DNA of 58,691 nt from JBDTNQ01 sp039933635. GTDB lineage: Bacteria; Acidobacteriota; Vicinamibacteria; Vicinamibacterales; SCN-69-37. How positions within the stretch are numbered: the first letter of the stretch is position 1; each line of letters opens with the position of its first letter. Both the position numbers and the translations under genes were made by a program. The notes beneath the pieces were generated by a model, which was not told the origin of the DNA, searched no databases, and worked only from the letters and a program-made list of their open reading frames with translations. This document shows, one piece after another, positions 27,759 to 36,004 of this stretch. The stretch spans positions 1-58,691 of the forward strand of contig JBDTNQ010000011.1 of NCBI GenBank assembly GCA_039933635.1, read 5' to 3'.

Positions 27759-28595
27759 ATGAAACTCGGCGTCAACACCTTCATCTGGTCGTCGGAGTTC
27801 ACTCCGGCCAACCTGTCACTCCTGCCTCGCATCAAGGCGGCCGGGTTCGACGGCATCGAGATGCCGATCGCCCAACCGGCGCAGTTCAAGACCGAGGAAA
27901 TCCGCCGGGGCCTCGAAGCCAACAGCCTCGAGTGCACGGTCTGCTCGGTGATCCTCCAGGACTACAGCCTGATCAGTGACGATGCGGACGTGCGGCGCCG
28001 GACGCAGACGCACGTCAAGGACGTGATCAAGGTCACGGCGGATCTTGGCGCCACGTTGCTCGACGGGCCACTCTACGCGCCAGTCGGGTACCTGCCGGGC
28101 CGTCGCCGGACGACCGACGAATGGCAGCGGGCCATCGAGGGCTATCAGACCATTGCGCCGGCGCTCGTCGCCAACGGCGTCACGCTCGCCATCGAGCCGC
28201 TCAACCGGTTCGAGACCTACTTCCTCAACACGGTTGCTGATGCCGTGGCGTTGTGCGACGCCGTGAACCATCCGAATGTGGGCGTCGCGTTCGACACCTT
28301 CCACGCCAACATCGAGGAGAAGAACATTCCGGCCGCGTGCCGCAGCGTGGGCCGGCATCTCAAGCACGTCCAGGTGTCCGAGAATGATCGCGGGACGCCC
28401 GGCAGCGGTCACGTGGCCTGGAGGGAATTCTTCGCCGTGCTCAGGGCGATGAACTACAACGCGTGGCTGACGATCGAGAGCTTCGGCCCCAACCTCGGCG
28501 CCTTCAGCTCGGCCGTCTGCATCTGGCGCGACATCGAGCCCACACCAGACGAAATCGCGTTCGATGGATTGACGTTCCTGCGGCAGAGTGTTTGA
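27759..28595 (+). CDS. Sugar phosphate isomerase/epimerase (xylose-isomerase-like TIM barrel)
   Basis: 278-residue TIM-barrel protein of the D-tagatose/D-psicose 3-epimerase type. The metal ligands can be placed: Glu in AIEPLNRFE, Asp and His in VAFDTFHANIEE, the HVQVSEN strand, and Glu in LTIESFG. ATG 27759 is 8 bases after the oxidoreductase stop; the longer open frame overlaps that gene and is not family-like. It probably converts a keto-sugar made or used by the neighbouring dehydrogenase; the exact sugar cannot be read. A family B palindrome follows its stop at once. Confidence 0.88.
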   Translation: MKLGVNTFIWSSEFTPANLSLLPRIKAAGFDGIEMPIAQPAQFKTEEIRRGLEANSLECTVCSVILQDYSLISDDADVRRRTQTHVKDVIKVTADLGATLLDGPLYAPVGYLPGRRRTTDEWQRAIEGYQTIAPALVANGVTLAIEPLNRFETYFLNTVADAVALCDAVNHPNVGVAFDTFHANIEEKNIPAACRSVGRHLKHVQVSENDRGTPGSGHVAWREFFAVLRAMNYNAWLTIESFGPNLGAFSSAVCIWRDIEPTPDEIAFDGLTFLRQSV

Positions 28596-28601
28596 GGCGT
28601 G

Positions 28602-28625
28602 GCCCTGGACCTGAAGGTCCAGGGC
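28602..28625. repeat. Family B palindrome, TGAA orientation
   Basis: Perfect inverted repeat: arm GCCCTGGACC, loop TGAA, complementary arm, flanked by GTG before and TCCAC after. It begins 7 bases past the isomerase stop and lies between convergent genes. It is the inverted counterpart of the copy at 26025-26048. Confidence 0.82.
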
Positions 28626-28671
28626 TCCACGGAAGTGCCGGCTCCAGGGAAGTCCCGGCTCCGCGCACCCT

Positions 28672-30786
28672 CTAGCGCGCGCGCCGCAGCACGGGATCGG
28701 CACCTTCCAGCGCCTGCAGGTCCGGCTTCTGCTTGGCAATCACGACTGACTCCTGCCACTCGCGATTCAGATCACCCAGATCGAGCTTCGATCCCACGCG
28801 TACGAAGATGGGAATCTGGTGCGCGTCGGCCGGGACGATGACGTCCTGGCCGCCGGGATAGGTGCCGGGGCGCCAGGCGTCCTTCCATCGCGAGCCTGCG
28901 GGCAGGTAGACGTGCTGCGTTCGCTGGCCCTTCTGCCACACCGGAGAGACGACGAGGTCGGGGCCGTACATGTAGGTCCACCACTGCGACCACGCGGTTG
29001 GCGCGGCGGGATCTGCGAGGAACAGCGGGCGCACGATTGGCGTGCCGGTGCGTCCGGCGGCCAGGGCCTGCGCGTACGTGTAGTCCTTCAAGCGCTCGTG
29101 CAGACGCGCGTAGAGTCGCCACGTTGCAATCAGCACGTCGTCATAGGCCGGCTCGCGTGGCAGGTTCCAGAATCCGACGTTGCGCGTGGGGCCGACTTCC
29201 ATGATCGGCGTGAACGCGCTGAAGGCAAGCCAGCGCGCGCACACTTCCTGCTCCATTAACTGCTGGTTGTAACCGCAGGTATCGGAGCCCCACGTGGGAT
29301 AGCCCATCACTGCCGATCGTTGGACCGCGATGATCGACGCGCGCAAACCCTCCTGCGTGCCCCCGATGTCGCCGCCCCAGAACACGCCGTACTTCGACGT
29401 GCCCGTGAACGCGGCGCGCGGCATCACGAAGAAGTCGCGCCCGCGATATTCGGCGCTCACGTCGTAGGCCGCCTTCGTGGCCAGCGAGATGTACGCGTTG
29501 CGCATTTCGCGGATGGGCCGGCCGTCGAACATCTTGAACGGACCGTCATCGGGAATGTCTTCCTCGCCGCGGTCGAGCTTGAATCCGGCGACGCCTTGTT
29601 TCAAGAGCTTCGCGATGCCGTTCTGCCAGAACCTGCGCGCGGCGGGATTGGTCAGGTCGACCATCGGGTAGTTGTTGTCGTTGGATGGTCGCTTCTGGCC
29701 GGGATAAACGTACTTCTTCGCAAAGGCCTCGGCCTGCATCTTCCCGTAGAAAGCCGCGGTGATCCACAGCACCGTCTTCGAGTGGCGGCTCTCGAGCCAC
29801 TTCACCATCTCGGGAAAGTGCGGCAGGCGCGCGGGATCGATTTCGAAGTCGTCGTAGCCCCAGGGCCGGCCGATGCCCCAGGGACGGTCGATCCAGTAGA
29901 CGCCGTTGGGGATCCCGAACGCCTGCATCATCAGGACGTCCTCCATCACCTCGGAGTTGAACGGCCCGGTGACCGGCGTACCGTCGTAGTACGTCGCACG
30001 TTGTGTGTGCTCGTCGCGCCAGCGCCAGGGCGAGAATACCCACTTCGGCGCGACGAATGGCGGGCCTGCTTCGAGGGCGTGCGCGCGCACGAGGTCGGCA
30101 GGAGTGTCCGCCGTGTCGATCGTCATCAAGGCGGATGGGCCTTCGAAGCTGATGGCCACGCGCCCAGGGTCGGTCGCGGCGAAGTCGAAGGTGCCTGGCC
30201 AGGTTCCGCCAATCGTCAGCGAATACCCGCGTGATGACAGATAGAACGGCGCATAGATCGACGTCGTCGGCTTGACGATGAACTCGACCTTTTGTCCGCG
30301 AAGGTCCATGGCCGGCGTGATCCCCGGCGCCCACGAGGCCGCTTGCGGGCCGTCGACGACGCGTTCCATGAGGCCGGTAAAGTACTCGTCCCGCGCGGCG
30401 TCGAGCGCGAAGCCCCAGCGGATGACGCCCGTGCTGGGCTGCGCGGTGAATGACACGCGAGCGCGGTCACCGTCGCGGGTCACGCTCAGCGTGATCACGT
30501 GTCCATCCGCCAGCGTGACGCGATTCACGTATCGGCCCGCGAGCGTCGTTGGCGCGGCCGCAGTCAGGGAAGCCGGCAGCGGCACTCGGCCCGCCGTGGT
30601 GTCGACGAACAACCCGTCGACCCGCAGCGCTCGCGTCACCCCCGCCATGGGCTTCAGGCGTGGCAGCATCAGCGTCAGCGTTGCGCCAGCCGCTGTCTGG
30701 TTCTGGGCATGAACGTTCAGTGCAAACAACCCAGCGCCACACAGCACGGCGCCGGCACGCAACCGCCGGTTTCTACGTGTCGACAT
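28672..30786 (-). CDS. Secreted glycoside hydrolase family 31 (alpha-glucosidase/alpha-xylosidase type)
   Basis: 704-residue enzyme with a signal peptide (about residues 1-28, ending NVHAQ), so exported. GH31 is seen from PWGIGRPWGYDDFEIDPARL, the nucleophile region GFKLDRGEEDIP (Asp of KLD) and the acid/base region GVFWGGDIGGT. The C-terminal beta domain includes VSPVWQKGQRTQHVYLPAGS. It removes alpha-linked sugars from oligosaccharide ends by retention; the non-standard KLDRGE, in place of WTDMNE or TDFGE, leaves substrate open. It is convergent with the dehydrogenase/isomerase pair, and together they make a plausible sugar-use locus. Confidence 0.88.
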   Translation of the reverse strand: MSTRRNRRLRAGAVLCGAGLFALNVHAQNQTAAGATLTLMLPRLKPMAGVTRALRVDGLFVDTTAGRVPLPASLTAAAPTTLAGRYVNRVTLADGHVITLSVTRDGDRARVSFTAQPSTGVIRWGFALDAARDEYFTGLMERVVDGPQAASWAPGITPAMDLRGQKVEFIVKPTTSIYAPFYLSSRGYSLTIGGTWPGTFDFAATDPGRVAISFEGPSALMTIDTADTPADLVRAHALEAGPPFVAPKWVFSPWRWRDEHTQRATYYDGTPVTGPFNSEVMEDVLMMQAFGIPNGVYWIDRPWGIGRPWGYDDFEIDPARLPHFPEMVKWLESRHSKTVLWITAAFYGKMQAEAFAKKYVYPGQKRPSNDNNYPMVDLTNPAARRFWQNGIAKLLKQGVAGFKLDRGEEDIPDDGPFKMFDGRPIREMRNAYISLATKAAYDVSAEYRGRDFFVMPRAAFTGTSKYGVFWGGDIGGTQEGLRASIIAVQRSAVMGYPTWGSDTCGYNQQLMEQEVCARWLAFSAFTPIMEVGPTRNVGFWNLPREPAYDDVLIATWRLYARLHERLKDYTYAQALAAGRTGTPIVRPLFLADPAAPTAWSQWWTYMYGPDLVVSPVWQKGQRTQHVYLPAGSRWKDAWRPGTYPGGQDVIVPADAHQIPIFVRVGSKLDLGDLNREWQESVVIAKQKPDLQALEGADPVLRRAR

Positions 30787-30877
30787 GAGGATGCCGAGAT
30801 TCTAGCCGGAACGGCCATCCCCTCGTCCCTTGGTCCGCTGGTCCCGTTCCCCCCGAACCGAGTACGATCGATTCCCT

Positions 30878-32719
30878 GTGTCCGTCGACCTGCTCCCCTT
30901 TCTCGAACGCTACTGGGGCTACACCTCGTTCAGGCCCATGCAGCAAGAGGCCATGGAGGCGATTCTCGCGAAGAGGGACTCGCTGCTCGTGCTGCCGACC
31001 GGCGGAGGGAAGTCCCTCTGCTTCCAGGTGCCGGCCCTGGCGCAGGACGGCCTGGCCATCGTCATTTCGCCGCTCATCGCGCTGATGAAGGATCAGGTCG
31101 ACACGCTGACCAGCAACGGCGTCGCGGCGGCCGGCTACCACAGCGGCATGTCGCACGAGGCCCGGCAGGAGGTCGCAGCGGGTCTGGCGGCGGGTTCCTA
31201 CCGGCTCCTGTATGTCGCGCCCGAACGGCTCGTGGGTGACGGCAGTCAGTCGTTCCGCGCGCTCCTCGGACGTCGAGGGGTGCGGTTCATCGCCATCGAC
31301 GAGGCGCACTGCATCAGCCAGTGGGGACACGATTTCCGGCCGGAGTACCGGCAACTGGCGGACCTGCGCAAGGTGTGGCCGGACATCAGTCTGCACGCGT
31401 TCACCGCAACGGCGACGGCGCGGGTGCGTCGCGACATCCTCTCGCAGCTCGCGCTCCGCGATCCGATCGAGCTCGTCGGGTCCTTCGATCGCCCGAATCT
31501 GGTGTATCGCGTGCTGATTCGATCGGGGCTTCGGAAGCAACTGGAGGATGTCCTCGCGCGTCACAAGGGCGAAGCCGGCGTCATCTACTGTCAGTCCCGT
31601 CGCGAAGTCGACGCGCTGGCGGAGTGGCTCAAGGAGGCCGGCGTCCGCGCGGTCCCGTATCACGCGGGTCTGGCCGACGATGTGCGGCACCGCAATCAGG
31701 ATGCGTTCCTGAACGAGGACGTGGACATCGTCGTGGCCACCGTCGCCTTCGGGATGGGGATCGATCGATCCGACGTGCGGTTCGTGGTGCATGCCGGGGC
31801 GCCGCAGTCGCTCGAGCACTATCAGCAGGAGGCCGGTCGAGCGGGCCGCGATGGCTTGCCGGCCGAGTGTCTGTTGATCTATTCCGGCGGGGACTTTGCG
31901 CGGTGGCGCGCGATGGCCGACGAGGGCGCCGACAGCGTCGCGCGTCGCGCGTTGTTGCGGGACATCGAGCGGTACGCCGCCAGCGTGGGCTGCCGGCACC
32001 AGCGGCTCATTGCCTATTTCGGCGAGAGCTTCGGGAAGCAGAACTGCGGCGCCTGTGACTATTGCCTCGGCGAACTCGAGGCGATGCCCAACACCATCGA
32101 CCTGGCGCGCAAGGTTCTCTCGGCTGTGGCGCGCGTGCAGCAGCGCTTCGGTGCCGCGCACGTGGTCAACGTGCTGCGCGGACGTGAGACCGACATGGTC
32201 ACGGGTCGCGGACATCAGCATCTGAGCGTCTTCGGCCTGTTGCGCGATTCGTCGGCTGACGAGCTGCGCGGCTACATCGATCAGCTCACGGCGCGCGGTC
32301 TGCTGCGGCACACCGACGACCAGTATCCCGTGCTGCAGCTGACGACGGACGGAGTGCAGCTGTTGAAGGACGCGGGCGCGATACCGGATCTCGCGCTGGC
32401 GCGGCTGAAGCCCGCGGTGAAGGGCCGGCCGGCCGCGAAACGCAGTCAGCCCGAGGCCGAGTCGTGGGAGGGCGTGGATCGCTCAATCTTCGATGCGCTT
32501 CGCGGTCTGCGCCTGTCGTTGGCCCGGGAGCGTCACGTGCCGCCGTACGTCATCTTCCATGACACGACCCTCCGGGAGCTGGCACGGCATCGGCCGACCA
32601 CGCTGGACGCGTTGCGTCATATCTATGGTGTGGGCGCGCGGAAGGCTGATGACCTGGGGCAGGTCGTCCTCGACGTCATCAGGGAACATACGAGTTCCAC
32701 GCCGCAGCTGAGGCGGTGA
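30878..32719 (+). CDS. recQ: ATP-dependent DNA helicase RecQ
   Basis: 613-residue 3-prime to 5-prime helicase of recombination and fork repair. It has the Q-motif region YWGYTSFRPMQQEAM, Walker A LPTGGGKSLCF, Walker B/DEAH IDEAHCISQWGHDFR, motif VI HYQQEAGRAGRDG, the RQC zinc region (CRHQRLIAYFGE, then CGACDYC), a winged helix and a C-terminal HRDC domain (FDALRGLRLSLARE to the end). I chose GTG 30878 because VDLLPFLERYWGY starts there; the extra 16 residues upstream lack family character. It is close to E. coli RecQ in length. Confidence 0.95.
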   Translation: MSVDLLPFLERYWGYTSFRPMQQEAMEAILAKRDSLLVLPTGGGKSLCFQVPALAQDGLAIVISPLIALMKDQVDTLTSNGVAAAGYHSGMSHEARQEVAAGLAAGSYRLLYVAPERLVGDGSQSFRALLGRRGVRFIAIDEAHCISQWGHDFRPEYRQLADLRKVWPDISLHAFTATATARVRRDILSQLALRDPIELVGSFDRPNLVYRVLIRSGLRKQLEDVLARHKGEAGVIYCQSRREVDALAEWLKEAGVRAVPYHAGLADDVRHRNQDAFLNEDVDIVVATVAFGMGIDRSDVRFVVHAGAPQSLEHYQQEAGRAGRDGLPAECLLIYSGGDFARWRAMADEGADSVARRALLRDIERYAASVGCRHQRLIAYFGESFGKQNCGACDYCLGELEAMPNTIDLARKVLSAVARVQQRFGAAHVVNVLRGRETDMVTGRGHQHLSVFGLLRDSSADELRGYIDQLTARGLLRHTDDQYPVLQLTTDGVQLLKDAGAIPDLALARLKPAVKGRPAAKRSQPEAESWEGVDRSIFDALRGLRLSLARERHVPPYVIFHDTTLRELARHRPTTLDALRHIYGVGARKADDLGQVVLDVIREHTSSTPQLRR

Positions 32720-32726
32720 GCATCCG

Positions 32727-33203
32727 ATGACCAACGTTGACCGTGGACCTGGCGTCCGGTTTCCGCCGCCCTTCATCTTTGTGGCTGGTTTTCTGCTGGC
32801 GTGGCTGTTGCAAACAAGGCTGCCGTTCGACATCGACGGCGCCGGAACTGGGCAGGCGCAGTCCATCCTGGGCGTGACGCTGCTCGCCGGAGGCCTAGGC
32901 CTCATGGCGTCCGGCCTCGTGACGTTTGCACGATCGCGAACGGCGGTCATCCCGAACCGACCGGCGCGAACCCTGGTGCGAAGCGGGCCCTACCGGTTTA
33001 CACGCAACCCGATGTACGTCGGATTGACGATGGGCTACGTGGGCGTCGCTCTGTTGATGAACTGGGTCTGGCCGCTGATCCTGCTTCCGGTGGTGCTGAT
33101 GGTGTTGACGGCTGCGGTGATTCGTCGCGAAGAGGCGCACCTTCGCTCGGCATTCGGGTCTCAATTCGACGACTACGCTCGGCGCGTTCGGCGCTGGTTA
33201 TGA
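32727..33203 (+). CDS. Isoprenylcysteine carboxyl methyltransferase-like membrane protein
   Basis: 158-residue integral membrane protein of the ICMT/PEMT-like family, with four hydrophobic segments. The SAM-binding signature is visible: GPYRFTRNPMYVGLTMGYVG followed by RREEAHLRSAFGSQFDDYAR near the C-terminus. Bacterial members methylate unidentified small or lipid substrates. It lies 7 bases after recQ on the same strand and may be co-transcribed. The family is clear, the substrate unknown. Confidence 0.85.
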   Translation: MTNVDRGPGVRFPPPFIFVAGFLLAWLLQTRLPFDIDGAGTGQAQSILGVTLLAGGLGLMASGLVTFARSRTAVIPNRPARTLVRSGPYRFTRNPMYVGLTMGYVGVALLMNWVWPLILLPVVLMVLTAAVIRREEAHLRSAFGSQFDDYARRVRRWL

Positions 33204-33243
33204 TGGTGTTCGACGTTCATCGTTCAAACTTCAGGAGCTGTTC

Positions 33244-33906
33244 ATGAAGCGACTATCCTCTCTGTCCGTTCTCGCCCTGGCGGTCGTCGCGACGACGACC
33301 GTGGTACTTCACGCCGATACCGACCGTCTCAGAGATGCGGCCCTCGTGCTCACGGAAATGGCCGGTGCGGCCGACACGGGCATCCCGCAGAACCTCTTGG
33401 GAAAAGCGCAGTGCGTCGTCATCATCCCGGGCGTGAAGAAGGCGGCGCTCGGTGTTGGTGGGCAGTACGGGCGGGGCTACATCTCGTGCCGGACGTCGGC
33501 GGGCTGGAGTGCTCCTGGCGGTGTCCGGATTGAGGGTGGCAGCGTGGGCTTTCAGATCGGCGGATCCGATACGGACGTGATCCTGCTGGTGCTGAACGAG
33601 CGCGGCGTCGATCGTCTTCTGTCCAGCAAGTTCACTGTGGGCGCTGATGCCTCGGTGGCCGCCGGACCGATTGGACGTTCAGCGTCCGCGCAGACGGACG
33701 CCACGATGATGGCGGAAATTCTGGCGTGGTCGCGCTCACGCGGCGTGTTCGCCGGGATCTCGCTGCAGGGGTCGACCCTTCGCGAAGACACGAGCGAGAA
33801 CAAGGACCTTTACGGGGCCGAGATTTCGAACAAAGAGATCGTCAAGGGCACCCATGCGGCTCCGGCGCCCGCCGCGGACCTGATGACCGCGCTCGGCAAG
33901 TACTGA
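33244..33906 (+). CDS. Secreted SYLF (Ysc84) lipid-binding domain protein
   Basis: 220-residue protein with a signal peptide (about residues 1-20, ending VVLHAD) and a single SYLF domain. Typical segments are GIPQNLLGKAQCVVIIPGVK, GGQYGRGYISCRT and EGGSVGFQIGGSDTDVILLV, with a Gly-rich second half (VAAGPIGRSASAQTD). In eukaryotes the domain binds phosphoinositides; bacterial versions are periplasmic with unknown ligand. A ribosome site CAGGAGC lies before ATG 33244. It converges with the FKBP gene 4 bases beyond its stop. Confidence 0.87.
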   Translation: MKRLSSLSVLALAVVATTTVVLHADTDRLRDAALVLTEMAGAADTGIPQNLLGKAQCVVIIPGVKKAALGVGGQYGRGYISCRTSAGWSAPGGVRIEGGSVGFQIGGSDTDVILLVLNERGVDRLLSSKFTVGADASVAAGPIGRSASAQTDATMMAEILAWSRSRGVFAGISLQGSTLREDTSENKDLYGAEISNKEIVKGTHAAPAPAADLMTALGKY

Positions 33907-33910
33907 CGTT

Positions 33911-34360
33911 CTACTTCACTGCCAGGAGCTCGACGTCGAAGACGAGCATGCCCTTCGGGGCGCTCGGATCGGAGATGTTGTCGTAGGCGAGCGCGCCGGG
34001 AATCCAGAAACGGCGCTTCTCGCCGACGACCATCAGCTGGAGGCCTTCGGTCCATCCGGCAATGACCTGATTCAGGGGGAACTCTGATGGCTCGCCTCGG
34101 GCGACCGAGCTGTCGAACATCTTCCCGTCTGGTGTCCAGCCGGTGTAGTGCACGCTCACATTCGATCGCGGGCTGGGCCGCACGTTGCTAAAGCCAATCT
34201 GCAGCACCTTCGACGCGAGACCCGACGGTGTCTTGATGGCGTCCGCCGGCACGGCCGCCACGTCGGGCGGCGCCGGGATGTCTTTGGGTTTCTCTTCCTT
34301 CAAGCGGCAGCCGGTGACAGCGGCCACGAAGAACAACGACAGAACCAGTCGACGAACCAT
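33911..34360 (-). CDS. FKBP-type peptidyl-prolyl cis-trans isomerase, lipoprotein
   Basis: 149 residues: a lipoprotein signal MVRRLVLSLFFVAAVTGC with lipobox VTGC, a short Pro-rich linker and an FKBP domain (about residues 50-149). The domain shows VSVHYTGWTPDGKMFDSS, PLNQVIAGWTEGLQLM and GEKRRFWIPGALAYD, where the Tyr, Phe, Asp, Val-Ile, Trp and Tyr pocket residues of active FKBPs are present. It is likely membrane-anchored and acts on periplasmic protein folding. I chose ATG 34360 over one five codons upstream because the signal peptide starts there. Confidence 0.92.
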   Translation of the reverse strand: MVRRLVLSLFFVAAVTGCRLKEEKPKDIPAPPDVAAVPADAIKTPSGLASKVLQIGFSNVRPSPRSNVSVHYTGWTPDGKMFDSSVARGEPSEFPLNQVIAGWTEGLQLMVVGEKRRFWIPGALAYDNISDPSAPKGMLVFDVELLAVK

Positions 34361-34415
34361 GTTGGGATGATACAACTAGCCAACCAGACGTTCAGCCAGC
34401 TCGCCAGATCCGACC

Positions 34416-35210
34416 ATGCGCTCGCGAATCGCCAATCTCTCGACTCAGTCCGTCCGCTACCTTGAAGCGGGCCAGGGACGGCCGCTGGTGCTGCTCCACG
34501 CGTTTCCGTTGAGCGCCGAGCAGTGGCTGCCGCAGATGGCCCAGGTGCCGGCCGGCTGGCGCTTCATCGCGCCGGATCTGCGCGGCTTCGGCGGCGTCGA
34601 GCCGGGGCCGGTACCGGGGGGCGTCACGATGGACTCCTACGCGGCGGATGTCGTCGAGCTGATGCTCCACCTCGAGATCCCGTCCGCGGTCGTCGCCGGC
34701 GTGTCCATGGGAGGCTACGTTGCGCTGGCCGTTGCGCGTTGTGCACCGGCGCGATTGGCCGGTCTCGTGCTCGCCGACACGCGGGCCACCGCGGACACGG
34801 CCGATGGGCGAGCGGCCCGCGATCGAATGCTTCTGATCCTCGAGCGCGACGGCCCCGACGGCATCGCGCGCGAGATGCTGCCCAAGCTCACAGGCGTCAC
34901 CTCCCAGCGCGATCAACCGGATCTGCACGACGCCATTCGCCAGATCATCCTGGGAAACACACCTGCAGGGCTTGCAGCCGCCATTCGTGCGATGAAGGAT
35001 CGACCGGATTCGATGGAGCTCCTGGCGACGCTCGCTTGTCCGACCACGATCATCTGCGGTGCGGAAGACGTGATCACCGCGCCGGCGGAAAGTGAAGCGA
35101 TGCACCGCGCCATTCCCCGCGCGCGTCTGGCCGTGCTGCCGAACGCAGGACATCTGTCCAACCTGGAAAACGCCGAAGCCTTTACGGCCGCCCTGATCGA
35201 CGGCCGGTAG
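34416..35210 (+). CDS. Alpha/beta fold hydrolase
   Basis: 264-residue alpha/beta hydrolase. Oxyanion-side motif PLVLLHAFPLSAEQWLPQ, nucleophile elbow GVSMGGY (Ser), acid region ICGAEDVITAP (Asp) and catalytic His in PNAGHLSNLENAE are in standard order, so a serine hydrolase is expected. It resembles 3-oxoadipate enol-lactonase or general esterases, without enough detail to name a substrate. It is followed on the same strand by an SDR gene 29 bases on. Confidence 0.88.
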   Translation: MRSRIANLSTQSVRYLEAGQGRPLVLLHAFPLSAEQWLPQMAQVPAGWRFIAPDLRGFGGVEPGPVPGGVTMDSYAADVVELMLHLEIPSAVVAGVSMGGYVALAVARCAPARLAGLVLADTRATADTADGRAARDRMLLILERDGPDGIAREMLPKLTGVTSQRDQPDLHDAIRQIILGNTPAGLAAAIRAMKDRPDSMELLATLACPTTIICGAEDVITAPAESEAMHRAIPRARLAVLPNAGHLSNLENAEAFTAALIDGR

Positions 35211-35216
35211 ACGCGG

Positions 35217-35238
35217 GAACCCAGAACCTCAGAACCCT
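35217..35238 (+). repeat. Degenerate AGAACCC heptamer repeat
   Basis: Three imperfect copies of an AGAACCC-like unit (GAACCC, AGAACC, AGAACCC) fill the 29-base gap and end one base before the SDR start codon, replacing a normal ribosome site. A related run occurs at 47305-47328 on the other strand, again just upstream of a gene start. Confidence 0.5.
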
Positions 35239-35239
35239 C

Positions 35240-36004
35240 ATGGACCTCCACCTCGCCCACAAAGTCGCCATCGTCACTGGATCGAGCCGAGGTCTTGGCC
35301 TCGCGTCGGCCCGCGCGTTGCACGAGGAGGGCTGCCGCGTGGTGTTGTGTGCCCGAGGATCCGAGGCGTTGACGATCGCGGCGGACGCGCTCGGATCGGA
35401 TCGCGTCAAGGCGGTTGTCGCAGATGTCTCGACACCGGAGGGCGCCGAGCGCGTCGTTGCGGCGACGTTGCAGGCCTTCGGTCGCGTCGACATCCTCGTC
35501 AACAACGTCGCCAAAGCAGCCGGCGCGGGCATCGACGCCACCGACGATGATGCGTGGCGGGAGGCGATCGACCAGACGCTGTTTCCGGCCATCAGATTGT
35601 CGCGGCTGGTGGTGCCGCACATGCGTGCCAATGGCGGTGGCGTCATTCTGATGATCGCCTCGATCTGGGGCCGTGAGTCGGGCGGACGGATGACCTACAA
35701 CGTCGTCAAGGCGGCCGAGATCAGCCTCGCGAAGTCCATGGCGCAGTCGCTCGCCAGAGATCACATCCGCGTGAACAGCATTGCGCCCGGGTCCATCGCG
35801 TTCGAGGGCGGCTCCTGGTGGAAGCGGCAGCAGGACGATCCGAAGGGCATGGCGGCGTTCATCGAGCGTGAGATTCCGATGGGGCGTTTTGGCCGCGCCG
35901 AGGAAGTCGGCGATGTCGTCACGTTCCTGGCGTCCGATCGGGCCAGCTGGATCACCGGCGCCTGCATTCCCGTGGATGGCGGACAGGGAAGATCGAATAT
36001 TTGA
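35240..36004 (+). CDS. SDR family NAD(P)-dependent oxidoreductase
   Basis: 254-residue classical short-chain dehydrogenase. It has the TGSSRGLGLASARAL cofactor motif near residue 12, NNVAKAAG (structural Asn motif), IASIWGRESGG with catalytic Ser, then the Tyr-x-x-x-Lys active site in MTYNVVKAAE. The C-terminus ASWITGACIPVDGGQG is typical of 3-oxoacyl-ACP-reductase-like members. It may act on small hydroxy acids or sugars; specificity is not readable. Its TGA overlaps the next gene's TTG start by four bases. Confidence 0.92.
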   Translation: MDLHLAHKVAIVTGSSRGLGLASARALHEEGCRVVLCARGSEALTIAADALGSDRVKAVVADVSTPEGAERVVAATLQAFGRVDILVNNVAKAAGAGIDATDDDAWREAIDQTLFPAIRLSRLVVPHMRANGGGVILMIASIWGRESGGRMTYNVVKAAEISLAKSMAQSLARDHIRVNSIAPGSIAFEGGSWWKRQQDDPKGMAAFIEREIPMGRFGRAEEVGDVVTFLASDRASWITGACIPVDGGQGRSNI

